Shown one piece after another: positions 1-9,399 of a stretch of DNA of 64,000 bases. The notes under the pieces were generated by a model. It saw only the letters and a program-made list of their open reading frames with translations. It did not search any database and had not been told where the DNA came from. Position 1 is the first letter of the stretch; the number at the start of each line of letters is the position of its first letter. A program made the position numbers and the translations under genes. Origin of the DNA: Erinaceus europaeus (taxonomy: Eukaryota > Chordata > Mammalia > Eulipotyphla > Erinaceidae); assembly GCF_950295315.1 (NCBI RefSeq), contig NC_080175.1, forward strand, positions 70,431,357 to 70,495,356. Reading direction: 5' to 3'.

Positions 1-399
1 AGCAGAATTATCCCTAGGATAATTCTGGAAGATAGTGGTAGTAAATATTTGTTTGAAGAGTTCCCTTGAAATTAGAGTTTATCCTGACAGGAAAAAATTG
101 TATTCACTCCAGTATATTCTTAACCTATGGTCCTGTAAAGGCCTCATCAGACTTTCTATCTATGAGTCCCATCTTCTAGGAATAATGAAGGGTTCCATAG
201 GATCCCAGCTGTAGGACACCTAGTTCTGACCCACAACTGAGCTAAAATGTCTCTTGAGAACTGTGGTACCATTTAACAAAGAATCTCAAAGGAACTCTGC
301 AAGTGTCCTAAAAGTCTTTGTGACTATGCCTTTCCTTTTGATTTTTAAAACTCAGATAGCCTAGGCAAAAATCATCATTAAATCTTGTTTGCTAAAAAG

Positions 400-585
400 C
401 TGAAAGATAGCTCAGTTGGGTGCACAGCTAGACCTCACAGCATCAGGGGAAGCATCCATGCTGTGGTGTCTCCCCCTATCTCTATGTCTTTTTCTAGCTG
501 GAAATGTCAACTTGGACTGATAAAATTTCTTCAATAACCCCACTCACCAAATAAACTCACCTTTCCTCCTAAAAAAAAAAAAAAG
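400..585 (+). repeat. tRNA-derived SINE, old copy
   Basis: The head reads 'agctcagttgggtgcac', followed by the 'ctgtggtgtctccccctatctctatgtct' type TC-rich body and an A14 tail. It is diverged from the younger SINEs in the window and has no clear target-site duplication. Confidence 0.55.
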
Positions 586-590
586 AGGGA

Positions 591-1134
591 AGAAAACATA
601 GAAGATTGTTGATTCTCATTTTGGGTGGGGAAAGTAAGAAGATCCTAGTGGAAATGTGCTGACAGATTTTGACATTTGCCTCAGTTTGTAACATGCATCC
701 TTGCATTTCTAACTCCCAAAGCATTCCACTAGAATGCTATAGATGCAATTTAAATAATGTATGAAGCTATAGATACAAAAGAGTAATGCTATGAAAAATA
801 TTTACACACGCTTCCACCAACATTTTGGTTTGTGGAGTTAAGGTCAGATCAACCCTTTGGTTCTGAAGAAAATTATCACTTTCTTAAAACAAAAAAAAGA
901 AAAGAAAAGGATTACTCAAGTTTGGGGCCATCTCTGAGAGATAAAACCTTTTTGTCAGAACAACTTAGCCTGAATCAGGGCACATAGCTCATGGTAGAAC
1001 TTTGTCCTGTGAAGTCATCTCTTCCTTATGCTGTGAGTTCACCTTCCTCTAACCTTGACTCCACAATTCGCTATCCCACCATCCCATTCTTAACTCTAAC
1101 ATCAGTTTGTCTCATTTATTCTACATTTTATTTT
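591..1134. other. Unique intronic sequence
   Basis: AT-rich sequence with no recognisable repeat, gene or splice-flanked frame. The 70-codon open frame at its end runs into the next SINE and looks accidental. Confidence 0.5.
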
Positions 1135-1252
1135 TATTTTTTAACCAGAGCACTGCTCAGGTCTGGTTTACTGTGGCTCAGTGGATTGAAATTGGGACTT
1201 TGAAGCATCAGGCAAGTATCTTTGCATAACCCTTATGTTATCTCCCCCACCC
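1135..1252 (-). repeat. SINE of the 'agcactgctcag' type
   Basis: It shows 'accagagcactgctcagg', then 'ctggtttactgtggctcag', 'gggactttgaagcatcagg' and 'tttgcataacc'. The same unit recurs at 27110, 45238 and, more decayed, at 36135. Confidence 0.7.
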
Positions 1253-1407
1253 TGCCCCATTTATTCTAGAATGTAGAACAATTAAAAAATTTCATACTTA
1301 AGCTACTAACTTTAATATTTTCCTTCTAATTTAACTAATGTTATTTGTTTTTATATAATAGTAAGAAGGACCTAGAATGGTGGGAGGATCTCCCCCTGAA
1401 TATTACA

Positions 1408-1610
1408 ATATCTTTTAAAAACATTTTATTTATATACTGAATAGAGACAGAAACTAAGATGGAAGAGGGAGAGAGATAGGGAAAGAGAGAGGCACCTGCA
1501 GCTTTGCTTCACCTCATTGAAGTTTCTACCTGCGGGTGGGGCTCGGGGGTTTGAAACTTGGTTCTTGTATAATAATGAGTGCTGAACTGAGTGCACCATC
1601 ACCTGACCAC
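1408..1610 (-). repeat. tRNA-derived SINE
   Basis: It reads tail to head on the + strand: a TTTATTTAT tail, 'agagacagaaact', 'cacctgcagctttgcttcac', then 'gtgcaccatcacctgacc' as the reversed tRNA-like head. It is moderately decayed. Confidence 0.7.
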
Positions 1611-1612
1611 TG

Positions 1613-2331
1613 AATATTACAGTAGATTACAATCTATATTCCACAGGAAGCATGAGCTCTTCTAAAATAGACCATTTCAATATTGCCAACAACATTTTCT
1701 GAGCTAAATCAATCTTATGTCATATGTGCTTTTATTAGTTGAAGGAAAGAAAAGTCATCCCAAAGGTTTATTTAAAATAGAACTTAACTCTGTAAGTTTC
1801 TAAACTATTGTCTTAAACATTTTCAATAATTCTATCAAAATGCTTACAGTTTCACTAGGGCTTGATCATAGAAATGTTAGAACTCTATGATGAGGAGGTA
1901 AAATGTGGAATTTCAAAGCACTATTAGGTTGACTTTTATTGCACATAATGAGCATCTCCCAGATGGTGTAGAAATCATTAAAAATTAATTTTATAACCAC
2001 TGGACTTGTCCTAAAGTGTCCTGAACTGATAAGCTTCCTTAATCTTCTAGTGTTGCTCCAGTTCATTGATGAAGTAAATGGCTGGCTTTTTAAAATTTAT
2101 AATCCTATTATGATTATTAAAGTGCGACACATTCATTTTGCCTAAGGCATTTAAATTGAGTCCCCACCCCCCCAAAGAAAATTATATTATAGTACAGTAA
2201 ATCTCAAACATCTTAAGTATGAAAGCATCTTTTAATAAAAATCATATTGTGTTCTGGATGTATATTATTTTAGATGCCCTTATAACATTTAAAAAGATAG
2301 GTCACAATTAAAAGCTTTTATGACTATACAT
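1613..2331. other. Unique intronic sequence
   Basis: No gene or clear repeat is seen. The right end runs into one arm of an inverted repeat. Confidence 0.5.
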
Positions 2332-2355
2332 ATATGACTATAATTACATACCTTA
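2332..2355 (+). repeat. Left arm of a 24-bp inverted repeat
   Basis: This 24-mer is the reverse complement of 3690-3713 with one mismatch. The arms now lie 1.3 kb apart because a SINE and then a LINE-1 landed in what was a short loop. Confidence 0.75.
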
Positions 2356-2390
2356 TATAGCATTTACACTAATTTGAAAATGACAATATG

Positions 2391-2430
2391 TGGTCCGGGA
2401 GGTGGCTCAGTGATAAAGCTTTGGACTCTT
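2391..2430 (+). repeat. Head of a SINE split by a LINE-1
   Basis: 'ggtccgggaggtggctcag' starts a tRNA-like SINE head that breaks off at 'tttggactctt' and resumes after the LINE-1 at 3571 with 'aagcatgaggtcctgagttc'. The two halves join into one normal SINE. Confidence 0.85.
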
Positions 2431-3559
2431 TTTTTTTAATTTATTTTTTATTTAAGAAAGGATAAATTAACAAAACCATAGGGTAGGAGGAGTACAACTC
2501 CACACAATTCCCACCACCCAATCTCCATATCCCATCCCCTCCCCTGATAGCTTTCCCATTCTCTGTCCCTCTGGGAGCATGGACCCAGGGTTGTTATGGA
2601 TTGCAGAAGGTGGAAGGTCTGGCTTCTGTAATTGCTTCCCAGCTGAACATGGGCATTGACTGGTCGGTCCATACTCCCAGTCTGCCTCTCTCTTTCCCTA
2701 GTAGGGTGGGTCTCTGGGGAAGTGGAACTCCAGGACACATTGGTGGGGTCTTCAGTCCAGGGAAGCCTGGCCGGCATCCTGATGGCATCTGGAACCTGGT
2801 GGCTGAAAAGAGAGTTAACATACGAAGACAAACAAATTGTTGAGCAATCATGGAACCAAAGCTTGGAATAGTGGAGAGGAGGTGTTGGGGGGGTACTCAC
2901 TGCAAACTCTAGTGTACTTCTGCTTTCAGGTATATATTTTGCACTAGTTTATGGATACGTGTGAACATATGCTCTCTCTCACAGAACCTGGTCTATATCT
3001 AGGTTTTGGGACTTTGTTAGAAAGTGATCCACCTGGGATGGAATTAGAGAATAATATGAAAGGAAAGGTCACACCTGAGTAATGAAGCTGAAGGGTTGTC
3101 ATTCCACACGTGAAGTCTCTGGACACAGTCTGAGGTGAAGCATGTTGAGGTGGCAATCATTGCATTGATTAGGTTGCGATTGGCAGATGCAATATTATTT
3201 GATATGGATTGGGAGAGGCATGCGGGAAAGTGGGCCCTATCCTAAGGTTCCAGGACTGGGGGAAATATAGGATCTATAGTGGAGATGTGAGGTTCCTGCT
3301 GTCTTAGGATTCAAAAAGATAACGAATAGTTAATGTTATCATCACATTATTTGGTAATTGGGTTAACTTTGAAAAGTCCTTTTGTTAGAGTTTGCTGTAT
3401 AGTACCTAGTATCTTATATAGCTGTATCACTGGTTGCTTCTGATCTACTTGGTCTAGGCTTTTGAGAGAGTCCGCATATCAAATACTCAGCCTATATATT
3501 AAAAAGACTCAGTCTGTGTTTTAAAAACTTCAAGACATACAGTTAATTTTCCCCCTAGT
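2431..3559 (-). mobile_element. 5'-truncated LINE-1 3' end inserted in a SINE
   Basis: The minus-strand LINE-1 3' region starts with a T-run (its poly-A) and carries 'aattcccaccaccc', 'gatagctttcccattc' and 'gaaggtggaaggtctgg', shared with 8179-9300. It is bracketed by an 11-bp target-site duplication, tttggactctt, at 2420-2430 and 3560-3570. No coding part remains. It is of the short 3' UTR type. Confidence 0.9.
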
Positions 3560-3570
3560 TTTGGACTCTT

Positions 3571-3690
3571 AAGCATGAGGTCCTGAGTTCAATCCCCGGC
3601 AGCACATGTACCAGAGTGATGTCTGGTTCTTTCTCTCTCCTCCTATCTTTCTCATAAATAAATAATAAAAAAAATAAAAAATGACACTAT
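3571..3690 (+). repeat. Tail of the SINE split by a LINE-1
   Basis: It continues the SINE begun at 2391: 'gagttcaatccccggcagc' (B-box-like), 'tctggttctttctctctcc' and an AATAAATAAT tail. The whole SINE has an imperfect duplication, aaaatgacaatat before it and aaaatgacactat after it. Confidence 0.85.
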
Positions 3691-3713
3691 AAGGTATGTA
3701 ATTATAGCCATAT
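3690..3713 (-). repeat. Right arm of a 24-bp inverted repeat
   Basis: It is complementary to 2332-2355 with one mismatch. Without the nested insertions the arms would have formed a hairpin with a loop of a few tens of bases. Confidence 0.75.
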
Positions 3714-4508
3714 GTTACATTACAATATAATATAATATTAATTTTGTGCTTGAAGAATTCTTACATTAACACTACTGGCTTGCTAGGAGTTTTTATGGAA
3801 CTAATACTCTACACCTTCTTTGGCAAGATGTACAATCTCTTTGTCATGATACAAATGACACCAAAGCAGATACTGTATCAGTAAGTTAAAAATGTGTCTA
3901 AAATCTGAGACATACTGAGGATTCAGATGGCTACTTTTGATGTCATAGTAGTGTTCAAAAATATTTCTCTTGGTTCACTGGGGTGGCATTGAGAACATTG
4001 CTGAATGGATTCACAAATAAGCAGTTGCTCATTCTAAACAGGTTCAAGTACTTTCTAAAGTTTTCAGTCCACACCACACAGCAAGTTGACCAATTATTAC
4101 TGACAGATTTAGGTTTAAAATAAAAGACTTTTTATATCCTAGGACATATACCCCAGAAAAACAAAACAAAACAAAACTGCAGTCATGTTAGAAAATAAAC
4201 ATTAAAAAGGACAGTAGTCTGTTTATCCAGCACAGATACCAGTAACAGAATGCTCATTCACTCACATTGTCATATGTGTTTTTATCTTACAAATGCTTAT
4301 AAAGGCAATTGACACAATATTCCCAATTGCCTTTTTGTTGTTGATTGTGGTTTAGATTAACTGAAACATTTAAAAAACATTAGTTTCATTCATTGTCATT
4401 TGTGTGTGTGTGTTTGTATTTTTGTCTCCCCCCCCCTTTTTTTTCCAACTCCCTCAGGCTGGACTATAAAAATTAGATTATGCATATAAAAAATTTCAAG
4501 ACAACTTG
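3714..4508. other. Unique intronic sequence
   Basis: No gene or clear interspersed repeat is seen. It contains a short TG run near 4400 and a C/T homopolymer near 4430. Confidence 0.5.
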
Positions 4509-4650
4509 TTCATTTTCTTTCTTTCTTTCTTTATATTCTCCTCCTCCTCCTCCTCCTCCTCCTCCTCCTCCTCCTCCTCCTCCTCCTCCTCCTCCTCCTC
4601 CTCCTCCTCCTCCTCCTTCTTCTTCTTCTTCTTCTTCTTCTTCTTCTTCT
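4509..4650 (+). repeat. Polypyrimidine microsatellite: (CTTT)n, (TCC)n, (TTC)n
   Basis: About 25 TCC units followed by about 11 TTC units, preceded by a few CTTT units. It lies at the 3'-tail end of the adjacent minus-strand SINE and probably grew from that tail. All six reading frames stay open here as poly-Ser, poly-Pro or poly-Glu, which is not evidence of coding. Confidence 0.95.
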
Positions 4651-4896
4651 TTGCCTCCAGGGTTACTGCTGGGGCTACAAATCCACTGCTCATGGTGGCC
4701 TTTTTTTTTTTTTCTCATTTTATTGGATAAGGCAGATAGAAACTAGAGGAAGGAAACATAAATAGGGGAGGAGATACCTGCAGACAGGCTTCACCCTCGC
4801 TGTAGGTGGGATGCCAAGGACTTGAACTGGGATCTTTGTGTGGGTCCTTGTGCTTCATACTGTGTGCGCTTAACCTGATGTGCCACTGCCAGGCCT
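4651..4896 (-). repeat. tRNA-derived SINE
   Basis: 'gcctccagggttactgctgg' (tail-side module), 'ggataaggcagatagaaac', 'acctgcagacaggcttcacc', then 'gcttaacctgatgtgccact' as the reversed head. Confidence 0.8.
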
Positions 4897-5559
4897 CCTC
4901 ATTTTCTTATTAAAACTTTTTGACATCAAACTTGTAAACTGAATAGAAAAATAGCCTATAGCCTTCAGTTAATTATAAGAAACTGGTCAGAGTTTGTTGT
5001 TTTCATACAGTTATTTCGATTTCTTTGTTTTATATTTAAAAGGTTAAACAGAATCAAAGACTTTAACATGACTTACTTGGTTGTAGCAAAGATATGGTTG
5101 TAAGAGTGGTGATCTTATGGCTTTGAGAGTGGTTATAGGAATACAAAGCAGCTCTATTTTCTCTTCTAAGTCATCTTCCAAAATTATTTTTAAGGTAGAT
5201 ATACAGTCAGTGTAATTCAATAGCTCTAAAATGAGGTTCCCACAGTTACCTGGAATCAGGGCCTGGAGGCTTCTTCCTAGGCTCATTGTTGTAATATAAT
5301 TAATTACATGAGGAATTGAAGTATAAATACTTGAGTCTTTTTTTAAAATTATACTTGAATTATACTTGTATGTTTTTTGATGCATGTTGTAAAAGACGTA
5401 TTGATTTTTAAAAATAGATCAACAGTTTTATTTCAGAGGAATCCTAGCTGGCTTGCGTGACCTACAGAGAATCTCACTGTTTCTGTTCACTGCCACTCAG
5501 GAGGAGAATTAAATGGAAGCTAGTGGTATTGAGCCATGGATTCTTTAGTGGAAGTCCTT
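4897..5559. other. Unique intronic sequence
   Basis: No gene or recognised repeat. A 113-codon minus-strand open frame lies here (5044-5385), but it has no family resemblance that I recognise and no splice context. Confidence 0.45.
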
Positions 5560-5628
5560 CATTCTTTCCTTCCTCCCTTCCTTCCTACTTTCCTTCCTCC
5601 CTCCCTTCCTTCCTCCCTCCCTTCCTTC
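5560..5628 (+). repeat. (CCTT)n microsatellite
   Basis: CTTCC/CCTT units at the tail side of the adjacent minus-strand SINE. Confidence 0.9.
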
Positions 5629-5945
5629 CACCTCCAGGGTTATTACTGGGGCTCAGTGCCTGCACTATGAACCCACTGCTCCTTGGAGGCAATTTCTCCA
5701 TTTTTTTGTGTTTCCCTTGTTATTGTTTCCATTGCTGTTGTTGAATAGGACAGAAAGAAATCAAGAGAGGAAGGGAAGGCAGAAAGGTGGAGAGAAAGAT
5801 AGACACTTGCATATCTGCTTCACTGCTTGTGAAGTGACCCCCTGCAGGTAGGAAGCAGGGTCCTTGAACCTGAATCCTTAGGCGGGTCCTTGCGCTTAAC
5901 TCACTGTGCAATGTGCGCTTAACTCAGTGCGCTACCACTCGCCCC
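5629..5945 (-). repeat. tRNA-derived SINE
   Basis: It shows 'cacctccagggttattactg', 'aataggacagaaagaaatc', 'gaagtgaccccctgcaggta' and the reversed head. The head contains a local duplication: 'gcgcttaactca' occurs twice. Confidence 0.85.
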
Positions 5946-5955
5946 AGAAGTCCTC

Positions 5956-6263
5956 TTTTTTTAAAAAAAATTTATATTTATTTATTTTCCCTTTTTGTTG
6001 CCCTTGTTGTTATTTTTTGTTGTTGTTGAAGTTATTATTATTGTTGTTGTTATTGATGTCGTTTTTACATAGGACAGAGAGAAATGGAGAGAGGAGGGGA
6101 TGACAGAGAGGGGGAGAGAAAGACACCTACAGACCTGCTTCACCACCTGTGAAGCGACTCCCCTGTATGTGGGGAACTGGGGGCTCAAACCAAGATCTTT
6201 ATGCTGGTACTTGCACTTTGCACCACGTGTGCTTAAACCCCTGAACTACCGCCAGTCTCCCCA
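5956..6263 (-). repeat. tRNA-derived SINE (ERI-like)
   Basis: Full unit: TTTATTTATTTTCCC tail, 'ttgttgcccttgttg', 'aggacagagagaaatggag', 'acctgcttcaccacctgtg', reversed head. Flanked by an imperfect duplication, agaagtcct at 5947 and agaagccct at 6263. Confidence 0.9.
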
Positions 6264-6511
6264 GAAGCCCTTTTTTCTTATGTAACTCAATAGTTGAATG
6301 GAATGGTCACTAGAAGATGAAAGCTCACTTAATATTTTTGTGACCATCTGTTTAAACCAGTGTAAATCTATCATTTACACTTAGACTTTCTGTAACTACA
6401 TAGGATTTCCCCTACCTGCCCAATACGTTCCACTTATAAGTATACTTTTAAATTTGTGTTGTTTCTCATACTAGAAGTAAATGGTAAAAAAAAAAAAAAG
6501 TCCATTAAAAC

Positions 6512-6745
6512 ATGTGTAGTGGCTGGGTGATGGAACACCTGGTTGAATGCACACACTACCATGCACAAGGACCTGGGTTTAAGCCCCTAGTTCCCACTCG
6601 CTGAGGGGTGGTTTCATGAGCATTGGAGCAAGGCTGTTGGCCTCTCTCTCTCTTTCATTCTCTCTCCTTCTCTATCTCCTCTTCCCCTCTGAATTTCTTT
6701 CTGTCCTATAAAATAAAATTAATTGAAAGTAATAATTATTAAAAA
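6512..6745 (+). repeat. tRNA-derived SINE
   Basis: 'ggctgggtgatggaacacct' head, 'aaggacctgggtttaagccc', TC-rich body, 'ctgtcctataaaataaaatt' tail. Confidence 0.8.
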
Positions 6746-6756
6746 CACAAGTGTAT

Positions 6757-6895
6757 AGGACTGGCAAAGTAGCTCACTTGGATAGTGCATCAGCTGCACC
6801 ATGCACATGGCCAAGGCTTGAAATCATCACTTTCTGCATCGGAGGAAGCTGCACACTTTGATACTATGGTGTCTTTCTTTCTATCCCTCTAATTT
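6757..6895 (+). repeat. SINE split by a younger SINE (left part)
   Basis: 'aggactggcaaagtagctca' head and body up to 'atccctcta'. The unit continues after 7162 with 'atccctctacttttgtcttt', which gives a 9-bp duplication. Confidence 0.8.
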
Positions 6896-7162
6896 AAAAA
6901 AAATATTTATTTATTCCTTTTTGTTTTTTTATTGTTGTAGTTGTTGTTATTGATGTCATCATTGCTGGATAGGACAGAGAGAAATGGGGAGAGGAGGGGA
7001 AGACAGAGAGGGGGAGAGAAAGATAGACACCTGCATACCTGCTTCACCCTCTGTGAAGCGACTTCCCTGCAGTGGGGAGCCGGGGGCTCGAGCCGGGATC
7101 CTTACACAGGTCCTTGGGCTTTGTGCCACTTGTGCTAAACCACTGAGCTCCCGCCGGGCTCC
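6896..7162 (-). repeat. tRNA-derived SINE (ERI-like) nested in another SINE
   Basis: Canonical young unit: 'ggataggacagagagaaatg', 'gcgacttccctgcagtgggg', reversed head 'tgagctcccgccgggctccc'. The duplication atccctcta flanks it. Confidence 0.9.
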
Positions 7163-7240
7163 CATATCCCTCTACTTTTGTCTTTCTCTCTAAGATTGTT
7201 AGCCTGGAGTGGTGAAGCTTCAGTCTGGTGCTATGTTAAT
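7163..7240 (+). repeat. SINE split by a younger SINE (right part)
   Basis: It resumes 'atccctctacttttgtcttt' and ends 'cctggagtggtgaagcttca', the usual 3' part of the 'ggctggcaaagcagctca' SINE. Confidence 0.65.
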
Positions 7241-7507
7241 TACTTTAGACAACATACTTTTTTATTTTAACAAAACAATCACAAATTTGAATTTTCAGTA
7301 CCTCTTAAAAACCATCCATTGCCATTTATTAAAGTTAGAGAAATCTAACATTCTTGGTAGTACTGTTGTCTGTTTTCTCTATGACTCAGAAATTTCAGTC
7401 TTTGATATTGATAGTGCTTAGGTCATTAAATACATTGACTTTCCTGCCTTTACAACTGGAATGCAAATAGAAATTATTCTAAACTGCTTACTATTTGGAA
7501 ACTATTC

Positions 7508-7538
<31 letters not shown>

Positions 7539-8163
7539 GGGATATTAAGGAATTAATATCATTATACTAGATGGAGATTGATTTTATAGGCATGTTAAAA
7601 TAGTGCTTAAAATCACACAATAAAATGATTATCTGTAAGCTATGCCTGATATTTTTGTTTTTTAAAAAATAATATGGGTTTAAATGGAATGGAATGGGAA
7701 AAGGATACATTTGATGGTCTGTGGAGCTTGGTAATGATTTTTATCAGGGGTTAATGGTTGACGTGTTATTCAATCTACTTCTATGTATGGTAAATATTCC
7801 CCATATTAGAAGAAAAATAGTGTGGATGAGGAAGGCTGGAGGAGAGCATATGAAAGCAAATATTCATGAAAATTAGGAGTTAGTTACATAAATAATTATA
7901 TAAATTAGTGAATAAAATGGGGACAGTTAAATTATGGAAACTGACTATGCATTAAGCCTTTTTTTAAATTCTGTAATCCTCATGATAACCATATGGACTA
8001 TATTCTGCTACTATCACCAATTCTCATATTAGAAAATTGAAATTCAGAGTGAGGAAGAAATTTATTCAAAATGTAAGTGGTGACACTATCAAACTGTCAC
8101 TGATTCATTATAAGGTGTAAAATTAAGAAATGAAATTTTGTCTTAGTTTAGATTTATGGAAAG
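7241..8163. other. Unique intronic sequence
   Basis: No gene. A short (TA)n run lies near 7518-7538. Its right end supplies the target-site duplication of the large LINE-1. Confidence 0.5.
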
Positions 8164-9399
8164 AACTGTTCAGATTTCCTTTTTTAAGTTAATTTAAACA
8201 GGGAGACATTAACAAAAACATAGGAAAGGATGGGAACATCTCCACAGAATTCCCACCACCAGATCTCTATATCCCATCCTATCCCCTGATAGCTTTCCCA
8301 TTCTTTATCCCTCTGGGAGTATGGACCCAGGGTCATTGTGGGTTGCAAAAGGTGGAAGGTCTGGCTTCTGTAATTGCTTCCCTGTCGAACATGGGCATTG
8401 ACTGGTCGGATCATACTCCCAGTCTACCTCTCTCTTTCCCTAGTAGGGTGGGTCTTTGGGGAAGCAGAGCTCTAGGACACATAGGTAAGGTCGTCTGTCC
8501 AAGGAAGTCTGGTCAGCAGCATGCTAGCATCTGGAACCTGGTGGCTGAAAAGAGAGTTAACATACAAAGCCAAACAAATTGTTGACAATTATGGACCTAA
8601 AGGCTGGAATAGTGCAGATGAAGTATTGGGGGTACTCACTGCAGACTACAGTGTACTTTTGCTTTCAGGTATGTATTTTGCCCTAGTTTGTGGATACGTG
8701 TGAATATATGCTCTATTTCATGGGACCTGGTCTATATCTAGGTTTTGGGACTTTTGTTAGGAAGTGAACCACCTGGAATGGAATTAGAGAATACTATGAA
8801 AGGAAAGGTCTCACCCAAGTAATGAAGCTGAAGGGTTGTTATTCCACACCTGAAGTCTCTGGACACAGTCTGAAGTGAAGCATGTTGAAGTGGCAGTCAT
8901 TGTGTTGATTAGGTTGTGATCGGCAGATGCAATATTATTTGATTTGGATTGAGAGAAGCATGCAGGAAAGTGTGCCCCACCCTAAGGTTCCAGGACTGGG
9001 GGAAGTATAGGCTCTATAGTGGAAATGTGAGGTTCCTGCTGTCTTAGGGTTCAAGAAGACAAAGGACAGTTATTTTTATTATCACATTATTTGGTAATTG
9101 GGTTACCTTTGAAAGTCCCTGTTAGGATTTGCTCTATTAATACCCAAAATTTTGTATATAGCTGTGCCACTGGTTGCTTCTGTTCTCCCTGGTCTAGGCT
9201 TTTGAGAGAGTCAACATATCAAAGACTCAGCCTGTGTTTTAAAAAGACTCAGTATGTGTTTTAAAAAGTTTGAGACATACAATTAAATTTTCCCTCTCAT
9301 ATTAATTAAATAGTGATTTATATGACTACAAATTAATAGGAGTGTAAATAAACACAATTCCCACCACCAAAAGACTGTGTCCCACCCTCCACCCCCACC

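Noticed and set aside
2448..2900. 150-codon minus-strand frame in the LINE-1 3' UTR
   Set aside because: It does not resemble ORF1p or ORF2p and is not kept in the other copies.
4473..4746. Overlapping open frames rich in Ser, Pro, Glu, Gly or Lys
   Set aside because: They are translations of the TCC/TTC microsatellite in every frame, not genes.
5044..5385. 113-codon minus-strand frame
   Set aside because: No family resemblance or gene context. Treated as accidental.
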